Shown: piece after piece, positions 44,712 to 57,083 of the stretch
Layout of the letters: each line of letters starts with the position of its first letter
How positions within the stretch are numbered: position 1 is the stretch's first letter
NCBI RefSeq assembly: GCF_000741695.1
Contig: NZ_JGZK01000004.1
Coordinates: 62,001 to 126,000, forward strand
Direction of reading: 5' to 3'
Source: Bifidobacterium reuteri DSM 23975
GTDB lineage: Bacteria; Actinomycetota; Actinomycetes; Actinomycetales; Bifidobacteriaceae
Length of the DNA: 64,000 nucleotides
Position numbers and translations under genes: made by a program
Notes under the pieces: model-generated
The model's input: only the letters and a program-made list of their open reading frames with translations
Databases searched by the model: none
Told to the model about the DNA's origin: nothing

Positions 44712-45398
44712 ATGACCACCAGCACATCATCCATCCTCCGCCAAGAAACGCTGCGCAGGGCCGCCGCGCTGCTGTCCTGCATGGGACTACTCGTCTCGCT
44801 GACGGCATGCTCGACGCCCTGGAGCCGGGACACGGCAGACGACGCGCAGACATCCGGCACCAGAATCGCGCCGAGCATGAGCGCCCTGTTCGACCAGTAC
44901 CTCGCCAAAGACACACTCAGCCAGTTCGAGCGCGACGTGCTCCAACGGGCCAAGAAGACCGGCAAGATCAGCGCCGAGGACTACGAGACCGCGCACGACA
45001 AGCAGGCCGCGTGCATGGCCGAGAACGGGTGGCAGGAACAGACCCGCAAACTGTCCAACGGACTCTACCAGACCACCGGTGTGACGCCGGTGCCATCGAC
45101 CGACGCCGAAGTGAACAAGTACATGGAGGCATCCAACACCTGCTCCGAGGGCACCAGCAAGATCATCGAATCCCTCTACCAGCTCCAGCAGGGCAACCCA
45201 GGTCTTCTGGCCGACCCGTACGATACCGCCGTGGAATGCCTGAAGAAAAGCAGCCTCGTCGATGACGCCTACACCGGACGCAAACTCGAAAACGCGTTGA
45301 ACGGGGACGGAGCGTCCAAGGGACTGCCGTTCGACGCCTCGTCGGACGCCGCCCAGTCATGCTTCACCGGAGCCGGCCTCGCCGTCAACATCGGCTGA
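44712..45398 (+). CDS. Lipoprotein of the exporter operon
   Basis: 228 residues, start behind GAAGGGAA. The lipobox is LVSLTACSTP. The exported part has conserved-looking Cys (AACMAENGW, SNTCSEGT, VECLKKS, SCFTGAG). No family recognised. It lies between the small lipoprotein and the adaptor. Confidence 0.8.
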   Translation: MTTSTSSILRQETLRRAAALLSCMGLLVSLTACSTPWSRDTADDAQTSGTRIAPSMSALFDQYLAKDTLSQFERDVLQRAKKTGKISAEDYETAHDKQAACMAENGWQEQTRKLSNGLYQTTGVTPVPSTDAEVNKYMEASNTCSEGTSKIIESLYQLQQGNPGLLADPYDTAVECLKKSSLVDDAYTGRKLENALNGDGASKGLPFDASSDAAQSCFTGAGLAVNIG

Positions 45399-45430
45399 CG
45401 AACAAGCATCCGACGAAAGGAAACGACCAC

Positions 45431-46483
45431 ATGAAAACACGAATCCTGACCCCGCTGATCCTGACCGGGCTGGGTATGCTGTCCGCGGGCGTGCTCGTCA
45501 CCGCGCTCGTCATCCCCACGCCCACACCCGACGGACTGTCCGCGGCCACGAGCCCAGACACCGTCACAGCCAGCCGCCAGCAGTTCGACGACGAACGGAC
45601 CGTCGAGGCCTCGTTCGAGACCAGCGCGGAACAATCGATCACCTCGCGCGCCGCCGGCACCGTCAGCGAAACCCTGTGCACGCCCGGCCAAGCGGTCGAA
45701 TCCGGCAAACGACTGCTGTCCGTGGACGGCAAACCCGTCATCGCCCTGCACACCGACACGCCCCTCTACCGCGAGATCGGCACCGGCGACACCGGGCCCG
45801 ACGTGCTCGCCCTGCAACAGGAACTCGCCCGCCTCGGCTACAACGCCGAAGGCAACGGCACCTACGGGTGGCGCACCAAGGACGGCGTCAACCAGCTGCT
45901 CTCGCAGGCCGGCGACCGCAACCCCGACGGCAGGATCGGACCGGCCGACGTGGCATGGCTGCCCCAAGCCGCCGCCACGCCAACCCAATGCACGGCCGGA
46001 CTGAACGCCAGCCTGACGGACGGTGCCGAAATCATGAAGACCGGCGGCCAGCTGACGGCCATCACCTTCCCCACGCCGGAGAACCTGAGGGAAGGCAAAC
46101 GCACGTTCACACTCTTCGGCGTCAAGACCAGCCTCGACAAGACCGACGGCAGGATCAGCGACCAGAAATTCCTCGACCAGGTACAGGCCAGCGACGGCTA
46201 CAAGACCACCCTCGCCGACCAAGGCGGCAAGAAACCCACCGCCACCCTCGCGCTCGAACAACCCATCGACGCGATCAAGGTCCCGCCCTCCGCCATCACC
46301 GGCCAGAACGGCACCCGCGCCTGCGTCTCGCCCGACGGCAAACAGGCCATCCCCGTCACCGTCATCGGCTCCGCCCTCGGCGCCACGCTCATCCAACCCG
46401 AACAATCCGACGCGACAATCGGCAAAGTCGCCCTCGGCCACAAACTCGACGACATCCAATGCCCCGCCGCAACGCAGCACTGA
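45431..46483 (+). CDS. Periplasmic-adaptor-like protein with peptidoglycan-binding domain
   Basis: 350 residues. An N-terminal membrane anchor (LILTGLGMLSAGVLVTALVIP) is followed by an adaptor/biotinyl-lipoyl-like stretch (SRAAGTVSETLCTPGQAVES, KRLLSVDGKPVIAL), a PG_binding_1 domain (TGPDVLALQQELARLGYN), and a C-terminal beta domain. This layout matches MacA-like adaptors of Gram-positive ABC exporters. It is followed by the ATPase and permease. Confidence 0.85.
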   Translation: MKTRILTPLILTGLGMLSAGVLVTALVIPTPTPDGLSAATSPDTVTASRQQFDDERTVEASFETSAEQSITSRAAGTVSETLCTPGQAVESGKRLLSVDGKPVIALHTDTPLYREIGTGDTGPDVLALQQELARLGYNAEGNGTYGWRTKDGVNQLLSQAGDRNPDGRIGPADVAWLPQAAATPTQCTAGLNASLTDGAEIMKTGGQLTAITFPTPENLREGKRTFTLFGVKTSLDKTDGRISDQKFLDQVQASDGYKTTLADQGGKKPTATLALEQPIDAIKVPPSAITGQNGTRACVSPDGKQAIPVTVIGSALGATLIQPEQSDATIGKVALGHKLDDIQCPAATQH

Positions 46484-46499
46484 CACAAGGAGGACGCGC

Positions 46500-47228
46500 A
46501 TGAGCACCAGCATCCTGCCCCTCGAAACGGTCGCGGACCCCGTGCCGGCACGGCCAATCAACTCCGCGCGGCCCGCGGCCGGCGGAATACCGTCGGTCAC
46601 GGGAGAACACGTGGGCCACCGGTTCGCGGACGGCCCCTGGCTGTTCCGCGACCTTGACTTCACCCTCACGACCGGCGAAGCCGTCGGCCTGTGCGGGCCG
46701 TCCGGCTCCGGCAAATCCACCCTCCTGTCCATCATCGCCGGCTTCGAGCCGCCCGCCGAAGGAACCATCCGACGCAGCCGGGTCAACCGCGTGCGCTGGG
46801 TGTTCCAGAACCCCCACGGCATGCCGCGGCGCACCGCCATCGACCACGTCGTCCAACCACTCCTCGGCCAAGGCATCGACCGCACGCAAGCCGAAGACGA
46901 AGCCATCGCCATCATGAGCACGTTCCACCTGACCAAAGTCGCCGCACGCGAGTTCCGTGAACTATCCGGAGGCGAAGCCCAACGCCTCATGCTCGCCCGT
47001 GCCATCGCCAGCAAACCCGACCTCCTCCTCGTGGACGAACCCACCGCCCAACTCGACCAGCGCACCGCCAACGACATCGACTCCACCCTCACCGGACTCG
47101 CGCAAGGCGACGCGATCGTCGTCATCGCCACCCACGACCCCAACACCCGGGCCGCGTGCACCCGCGTCATCGACCTCGCGTGGCACAACCCGAACCCCAA
47201 CATCGACACCAAGGACGACACACGATGA
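46500..47228 (+). CDS. ABC exporter ATP-binding protein
   Basis: 242 residues, start behind AAGGAGG. Walker A CGPSGSGKST, Q-loop VFQNPHGMP, signature LSGGEAQRLMLARAIA, Walker B LLLVDEPTAQLD, switch ATHD. An unusual 40-residue Pro/Ala N-terminal extension. Overlaps the permease start as ATGA. Confidence 0.94.
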   Translation: MSTSILPLETVADPVPARPINSARPAAGGIPSVTGEHVGHRFADGPWLFRDLDFTLTTGEAVGLCGPSGSGKSTLLSIIAGFEPPAEGTIRRSRVNRVRWVFQNPHGMPRRTAIDHVVQPLLGQGIDRTQAEDEAIAIMSTFHLTKVAAREFRELSGGEAQRLMLARAIASKPDLLLVDEPTAQLDQRTANDIDSTLTGLAQGDAIVVIATHDPNTRAACTRVIDLAWHNPNPNIDTKDDTR

Positions 47229-48337
47229 AACCAACCGCCATCCTGTCCGAAGCATGGCGCAACATCGCCACCGGCACCACACGCGCCCTCGCCTGCGCCG
47301 GCATCCTCACCCTCATCGCAGCAGGAACCGCCATATTCGACCTGACCGCCATCACCTCCCTCCAACACGAATCCCGACAATGGGCCACCAGCGCCGCCGC
47401 CATCCACATCATCTCCGGCAGCAAGCAAATCGACCCCACCACATGCGCAAACCTCACCCAAACCACCGGCACCACAGGCGACACCACCACGAACCCCATC
47501 CAAGCGGCCGGCGCGCTCAAAAGCAACGGGGAAATCACCCTGACCGCCATGCCCGCGGCCCCACTGGACGCATGGCAGGCCACGCCGGGACTCGCTAACG
47601 TGCTCGGCGTCGGAGCAAGAGAGCAAACCCAACCCGGCGTATGGATCTCCAGTCAACTCGCCGCCACCCTCCACGCGCGAGAAGGAGACGACCTGCCCAC
47701 GACCCAGGGCGTCATGCACATCAGCGCGGTCTTCCCCTGGACCGACGACAGCCGTGACCAACGACTCGCCTACGCGATCATCACCCCCACACCCATCAAC
47801 GCCGGCCAGCAATGGGACGAATGCTGGGCCGCCATCAACCCCGCCAACCCCGACGCCGAAGACTTGCTCAACACCACCGCGACCGCCATACCCGGAGCCG
47901 CGCCCGCCACCCAAACCAAACAAGCCAACACCATGCTCGGCACCAACCCCGACCTCGACACCCGCTACCGGCAGCGAACCACACGCCTCATGCTCGCCAT
48001 CACACCCATCGCCGCATTCGCCATCGCCATCATGGCCACACGCGCACGACGTATCGAAATAGCCGACGACCTGCACATGGGAATACCCCGCCAAGGCATC
48101 CTCGCCACCAACGCGCTCGAAACCCTCGCATGGACCCTGCCGGCAATCCTCGCCGCCACCGCCATCACCTACACCACGGTCCGCTGGACCAGCGGACACG
48201 CCAACGCGATCACCCTGACAGCCATCCAACTACCCGCACTCACCACAGCCCTCATCACCGCGCAAATCGGAGCCGTCATCGCCATCACCGCCATACACGA
48301 CAACCAACTCTTCGCCTTCTTCAAAAACAGACAGTGA
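47225..48337 (+). CDS. ABC exporter permease (FtsX-like)
   Basis: 370 residues. N-terminal helix LACAGILTLIAAGTAIFDL, a large extracytoplasmic domain to about residue 250, then three helices (LMLAITPIAAFAIAIMA, ALETLAWTLPAILAATAI, LTTALITAQIGAVIAITAI). This is the half-size MacB architecture. It forms the exporter with the ATPase and the adaptor upstream. Confidence 0.88.
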   Translation: MKPTAILSEAWRNIATGTTRALACAGILTLIAAGTAIFDLTAITSLQHESRQWATSAAAIHIISGSKQIDPTTCANLTQTTGTTGDTTTNPIQAAGALKSNGEITLTAMPAAPLDAWQATPGLANVLGVGAREQTQPGVWISSQLAATLHAREGDDLPTTQGVMHISAVFPWTDDSRDQRLAYAIITPTPINAGQQWDECWAAINPANPDAEDLLNTTATAIPGAAPATQTKQANTMLGTNPDLDTRYRQRTTRLMLAITPIAAFAIAIMATRARRIEIADDLHMGIPRQGILATNALETLAWTLPAILAATAITYTTVRWTSGHANAITLTAIQLPALTTALITAQIGAVIAITAIHDNQLFAFFKNRQ

Positions 48338-48380
48338 GCATGAGGAAAAGGTTCCGGTTCAGACTGCCATACGTCTTGAT

Positions 48381-48421
48381 TAGAGGGCGAGCATGTTTTC
48401 CAATGACAAGCCCGCCCTCTA
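48381..48421 (+). terminator. Terminator after the exporter operon
   Basis: TAGAGGGCG (48381-48389) pairs with CGCCCTCTA (48413-48421) around a loop, 44 bases past the permease stop. No T run follows. Confidence 0.65.
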
Positions 48422-48477
48422 TGCATTGCCCCTTTGTCGGGACGCTTGAAGTTTATCAGTTGTGGGTCACTTCCTGA

Positions 48478-49557
<1,080 letters not shown>

Positions 49558-49608
49558 GACGTCGTCTCGAAGACGGGCGGCACCGGTGTCGATTTTGCTG
49601 GAAGGAGT

Positions 49609-50922
49609 TTACTTCAGCTGGCGGCCGGCGCACCAGACGTGTTGGGCGGTCCAGTCGGTGGGGTCGAGGAGGTTAAGGTCGGCGGCGTATCCGGGGGCGA
49701 TCAGGCCGAGCGGCGCACCAGTGACGGGGTTGAGCCTGTCGAATCCGAAAGCGCGGGCCGGGGTGAGGGTGGCGGCTTCGACGGCGGCGACCGGGCTGAA
49801 GCCGAGTTCGTTGACCGCGCGCTGAACCGCGACCTCCAACGTCAAGGTGGAGCCGGCGATCGCACCGTTGGACACGAGCCGTGCATGGCCATCGATGACG
49901 TTCACGTCGAGTTCGCCGAGCTTGTACGCGCCGTCGGGGCAGTCGGTGGCGGCCATGGCGTCGGTGACGAACGCGATGCGGTGAGGCGCGAGGCCGAAGC
50001 CGAGCTTGACCATCGGGTTCTGCACGTGGAAGCCGTCGTTGATGAGCTCGATGGTGACGCGCGGGTCCTCGACGGCAGCCGGGATGGGGCCGGGTTCACG
50101 GTGGTGCAGGCCGTTCATCGCGTTGAACATGTGGGTCATGATGCCGGCACCCGCGTTGAAGCCGGCCTGGGCGGTCTCGTAGTCGGCGTCGCAGTGGCCG
50201 ACCGCGGGCACCACGCCGGCGGCCGCGAACTGCTTGATGGCGCCGATGCCATGCTCCAGCTCGGGGGCGATGGTGATCTGGCGGATGCAGCCGAGCTTGC
50301 CGGCGGCGGGGTCGGCGCCCGAGGCGTCGAGCATGCGGTCCACGAGTTCGGGCACCGGGTCCTTGAGGCAGTTCGGGTCGTGCGCGCCCTTGCGCTTCAG
50401 GGCGAGGAACGGGCCTTCGAGGTGGCAGCCGAGGATGTCGGGGCGGGTGGCCATCTTCTCGTGCACGGTGCGGATGTTGCGGCAGATCACGTCCATCGGG
50501 TTGGTGATGAGCGAGAGCACCTGGCGGGTGGTGCCGTGGACCGCGTGGCCGGCGCGAGCCACGTCGATGCCGTCGGGGCCGTCGTCGAAGCTCTTCTCCC
50601 AGGCGCCGTGGGCGTGGATGTCCACGTAGCCGGGCGTGAGGATGCGGCCGGCCGCGTCGATGACCGCGTCGTTGGAGTCAGCTGGAACGGCCGGGTCGAT
50701 GCCGACCGTGCGGCAGGCGTGCTCGAACGCCTCCTCGCCGGTACCGTCCGCGGCGGCGAAGCCCGTGGCCACAATCACGCCACGTGCGTCCGAAACCACC
50801 CAATACCCCGATTGTTCGCCGCAGGCGTCCACCTTGCGCGCCCCGCGAATCGCGACCGGCTTGGCCTCGCCTTCCAACGCCGCCGTCACGCGGGCGACGA
50901 TCTCATCTCTGTCCTGCGTCAT
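49609..50922 (-). CDS. nagA: N-acetylglucosamine-6-phosphate deacetylase
   Basis: 437 residues. Metal- and substrate-site motifs are present: TPGYVDIHAHGAWEKSFDD, GCHLEGPFLALKRKGAHDP, AVGHCDADYETAQ, HMFNAMNGLHHREPG and AFVTDAMAATDCPDG. It removes acetate from GlcNAc-6-phosphate, feeding nagB. An N-terminal extension of about 40 residues precedes the usual domain. It is convergent with the LacI gene. Confidence 0.96.
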   Translation of the reverse strand: MTQDRDEIVARVTAALEGEAKPVAIRGARKVDACGEQSGYWVVSDARGVIVATGFAAADGTGEEAFEHACRTVGIDPAVPADSNDAVIDAAGRILTPGYVDIHAHGAWEKSFDDGPDGIDVARAGHAVHGTTRQVLSLITNPMDVICRNIRTVHEKMATRPDILGCHLEGPFLALKRKGAHDPNCLKDPVPELVDRMLDASGADPAAGKLGCIRQITIAPELEHGIGAIKQFAAAGVVPAVGHCDADYETAQAGFNAGAGIMTHMFNAMNGLHHREPGPIPAAVEDPRVTIELINDGFHVQNPMVKLGFGLAPHRIAFVTDAMAATDCPDGAYKLGELDVNVIDGHARLVSNGAIAGSTLTLEVAVQRAVNELGFSPVAAVEAATLTPARAFGFDRLNPVTGAPLGLIAPGYAADLNLLDPTDWTAQHVWCAGRQLK

Positions 50923-50943
50923 GATTTCCTTCCTGCATATGGG

Positions 50944-50981
50944 TTCGGGCTCCCTCTTGGCGAAGCAAGAAGGAGCCCGAA
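50944..50981 (-). terminator. Terminator after nagB
   Basis: TTCGGGCTCC (50944-50953) pairs with GGAGCCCGAA (50972-50981), with inner TCTT/AAGA pairing. It lies between nagB and nagA, so nagA may have its own promoter or rely on read-through. Confidence 0.8.
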
Positions 50982-50996
50982 TCGTTCGTCTGCCGA

Positions 50997-51809
50997 TCAG
51001 ATGCCCTGCCAGGCGGGCTTGTGGGCGTAGGCGTAGCGGTAGTAGTCCTTGTGGCGCAGGCGGCTCGCGGCCTCCTCGTCGATGATGACGGTCGCGTGCG
51101 GGTGCAGCTGCAGCGCGGAGGCCGGGCAGAACGCGGAGACGCCGCCCTCGACGGTCTCCTCGATGGCCTCGGCCTTGCCCGCGCCGAACGCGAGCAGCAC
51201 GAGGTGACGGGCCTTCAGCACCGTGCTGATGCCCTGCGTGATGCAGTGGGTGGGCACCTGGTTGATGTCGTTGTCGAAGAATCGCGCGTTGTCGATGCGG
51301 GTCTGCTCGGCGAGGGTCTTGACGCGCGTGCCGGACGCGAGGGAGGAGCCGGGCTCGTTGAAGCCGATGTGGCCGTCGGTGCCGATGCCGAGGATCTGCA
51401 CGTCGATGCCACCCGCGGCCTCGATGGCCGAGTCATAGGCGGGACCGGCGGCGGCGATCTTGTCGCCGTCCTCCAGCGGTGCGCCGTTGAGCACGTCACC
51501 GGGCACATGGACCTTGGCCGGGTCGAGGCCGAGGGGTTCGACGACCGTGCGGTGGATGGTGGAGTGGTAGGACTCCGGGTGGGTCAGCGGCAGGCCCAGA
51601 TACTCGTCGAGCGCGAAGCCGCGCACCTTGGAGACGTCGATGTGCTCCTCGTGCACGATCTTGGCGAGGGCGCGATAGGCGGCCAGCGGGCTGGAACCAG
51701 TGGCCAGACCCAGCACCGCGTCCGGCTTGGCCTTGATGAGGTCCGCCACGCAGCGGCCGTAGATCTCGCCGGCCTCCTCCTCGTTCTTGACGATGATCAC
51801 TTCAGCCAT
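50997..51809 (-). CDS. nagB: Glucosamine-6-phosphate deaminase
   Basis: 270 residues, ATG at 51809 with GAGG upstream. Motifs: LGLATGSSPLAAYRALA, VRGFALDEYLGLPLTHPESY, ILGIGTDGHIGFNEPGSS and RHLVLLAFGAGKAEAIEE. It converts glucosamine-6-phosphate to fructose-6-phosphate and ammonia, completing amino-sugar use with nagA. Confidence 0.96.
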   Translation of the reverse strand: MAEVIIVKNEEEAGEIYGRCVADLIKAKPDAVLGLATGSSPLAAYRALAKIVHEEHIDVSKVRGFALDEYLGLPLTHPESYHSTIHRTVVEPLGLDPAKVHVPGDVLNGAPLEDGDKIAAAGPAYDSAIEAAGGIDVQILGIGTDGHIGFNEPGSSLASGTRVKTLAEQTRIDNARFFDNDINQVPTHCITQGISTVLKARHLVLLAFGAGKAEAIEETVEGGVSAFCPASALQLHPHATVIIDEEAASRLRHKDYYRYAYAHKPAWQGI

Positions 51810-51864
51810 GATTGATTGCCTCTTTTCCTGTGGATTGTGTTTGGGAAATGTATATATACGTGTA

Positions 51865-51900
51865 CGGGCGGCGGCATGGTGGTGCATGCCGCCGCCCGTT
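51865..51900 (-). terminator. Terminator after lacZ
   Basis: ACGGGCGGCGGCATG (51865-51879) pairs perfectly with CATGCCGCCGCCCGT (51886-51900), five bases past the final lacZ stop at 51906. Confidence 0.9.
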
Positions 51901-51905
51901 GCCGG

Positions 51906-55179
<3,274 letters not shown>

Positions 55180-55323
55180 CTTCTTGCGCTTGTCCCGACT
55201 GCGACCGCAAGAACAGCGGAAAGCCGTTACTTATCAACGATAATCCGGTCTTCGACCATCGCCGGCGCTCGCGCGGCGTGTTGGATTGGCGAACAGGAAT
55301 CGTTGGCATTGCTTGCGACACGC

Positions 55324-55360
55324 GGTAAAGTTTTTTACTTTTTCAAGGAAGTCCTATACT
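55324..55360 (+). promoter_or_regulatory. Symporter promoter with LacI-type operator
   Basis: A -10 TATACT lies at 55355-55360. The upstream GGTAAAG-TTTT-TTACTTT (55324-55341) covers the weak -35 and resembles the other operators. Transcription would run through a 70-base leader to 55430. The lacZ and symporter genes are divergent from this gap (55068-55429), which contains no other gene. Confidence 0.65.
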
Positions 55361-55429
55361 CGCGTCTTGCGGGATCGGAGCTGTTCCCGCGCACGGATTC
55401 TTTACAGGTCGCAAGGAGGCCACCACACC

Positions 55430-56911
55430 ATGAGCGGATCCACCACACAGCGCACGGCGACGCCCGGACAGCCGCAGGCCGTGCCCACCAGGAACATGGG
55501 GCAGAAGATCGCATACGCGTTCGGCAACCTGGGCCAGGCCGCGTTCTACAACACGATGAGCACGTTCTTCATCACGTTCGTGACCACCGCGCTGTTCATC
55601 GACGTGGACAAGACGCTGGCCGCGCGCCTCATCGCGGTGATAACCGGACTCGTGGTGGTCATCCGCATCGCGGAGATCTTCCTCGACCCGCTGCTCGGCA
55701 ACCTCGTGGACAACACGAACACCCGCTGGGGCCGGTTCCGTCCCTGGCAGTTCATCGGAGGCCTCGTGCCCGGCATCCTGCTGATCATGGTGTTCACCGG
55801 CCTGTTCGGGCTCGTGGACGTGAACACCGGCGTGTTCATGGTCCTGTTCGTCACCGTGTTCATCCTGCTGGACGTGATCTACTCGCTGCGCGACATCTCC
55901 TACTGGGGCATGATCCCCGCGATCTCCTCTGACTCGCACGAGCGCAGCACGTACACCGCTCTCGGCGCGTTCACCGGATCCATCGGATACAACGGCGTCA
56001 CCGTCATCGTCGTGCCCGTCGTCAGCTGGTTCACTTGGAAGTTCACCGGCCAATGGGAGCAGGGCCGCACCGGCTGGGCCGCGTTCGCCATCATCATCGC
56101 CGTACTCGGTTTGCTCACCGCGTGGAGCGTCGCGTTCGGCACCCGCGAGAACCAGGGCGAGCTGCGCGCCAAGGCCGAGGCCAACGGCAACCCCATCGAG
56201 GCGTTCAAGGCCATCGCACAGAACGACCAGCTCCTGTGGGTCGCCCTGAGCTACCTGCTGTACTCCGTGGCCAACGTCGCCACCACCGGCGTGCTCTTCT
56301 ACCAGTTCAAATACGTGCTCGGCGCCCCGGACAGCTTCTCCATCGCCGGCGTCATTCCGGTCATCACCGGACTGGTCACCACGCCCCTCTACCCGGTGCT
56401 CAACCGGCGCATCCCGCGCCGCTGGCTGTACACCGCCGGCATGGCGTTCATGATCGCCGGCTACACGCTGTTCATCATCGCGCCCATGAACCTGCCCGTC
56501 GTCATCGTCGCGCTCGTCCTCTTCTACCTGCCCGCGCAGACCATCCAGATGACCGCCATCCTGAGCATGACCGACTCCATCGAATACGGCCAGCTCAAGA
56601 CCGGCAAGCGCAACGAGGCCGTCACCCTCTCCGTGCGCCCGATGCTCGACAAGATCGCCGGCGCCCTGTCCAACGGCATCGTGGGCTTCGTGGCCGTCGC
56701 CGCCGGCATGGTCGGCAACACCACCGCCGCCGACATGACCGCCGCGAACATCCGCACGTTCAAGACCTGCGCCTACTACCTGCCGCTCGCCGGCATCGTC
56801 GCCAGCCTCGTCGTCTTCCTCCTGACCGTCAAGATCGACGAGAACATGCACGACCACATCGTCGAACAGCTCGAAGAACGACTCGCCTCCGAGAACACCG
56901 ACGAACAGTAA
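55430..56911 (+). CDS. lacS: GPH-family lactose/galactoside:cation symporter
   Basis: 493 residues, start behind AAGGAGG. The GPH/MelB pattern is clear: KIAYAFGNLGQAAFYNTMST, EIFLDPLLGNLVDNTNTRWG and FRPWQFIGGLVPG, SYWGMIPAISSDSHERST, and MTDSIEYGQLKTGKRNEAV near the C-terminus. Twelve membrane segments; no C-terminal EIIA domain as in streptococcal LacS. It imports lactose or galactosides for the divergent beta-galactosidase. Confidence 0.94.
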   Translation: MSGSTTQRTATPGQPQAVPTRNMGQKIAYAFGNLGQAAFYNTMSTFFITFVTTALFIDVDKTLAARLIAVITGLVVVIRIAEIFLDPLLGNLVDNTNTRWGRFRPWQFIGGLVPGILLIMVFTGLFGLVDVNTGVFMVLFVTVFILLDVIYSLRDISYWGMIPAISSDSHERSTYTALGAFTGSIGYNGVTVIVVPVVSWFTWKFTGQWEQGRTGWAAFAIIIAVLGLLTAWSVAFGTRENQGELRAKAEANGNPIEAFKAIAQNDQLLWVALSYLLYSVANVATTGVLFYQFKYVLGAPDSFSIAGVIPVITGLVTTPLYPVLNRRIPRRWLYTAGMAFMIAGYTLFIIAPMNLPVVIVALVLFYLPAQTIQMTAILSMTDSIEYGQLKTGKRNEAVTLSVRPMLDKIAGALSNGIVGFVAVAAGMVGNTTAADMTAANIRTFKTCAYYLPLAGIVASLVVFLLTVKIDENMHDHIVEQLEERLASENTDEQ

Positions 56912-56931
56912 GCAGCCAAAAGTAGCAAGGG

Positions 56932-56975
56932 AACGGCCCGACGCGAACGGTTTGAACCGTTGGCGTCGGGCCGTT
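56932..56975. terminator. Terminator after the symporter gene
   Basis: AACGGCCCGACGC (56932-56944) pairs with GCGTCGGGCCGTT (56963-56975), with an inner AACGGTTTGAACCGTT. It lies 20 bases past the symporter stop and may serve the convergent surface-protein gene too. Confidence 0.85.
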
Positions 56976-57083
56976 GCCATGCCCGCCGGGGAGAGAAGAA
57001 GGAAGAGAACCGGCGGGGTTCCGGCCGGATTGCCGTCCGACCGGAAGAATCATCGCGGCGGAGAACGGTCCCCGCCGCTTCGG

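Noticed and set aside
45269..48229. A 986-codon minus-strand open frame opposite the exporter operon
   Set aside because: Gly/Val/Asp-rich shadow of five well-supported plus-strand genes.
49639..51815. Plus-strand open frames opposite nagA and nagB
   Set aside because: Shadow frames with repetitive Val/Gly/Asp content; nagA and nagB motifs are unambiguous.
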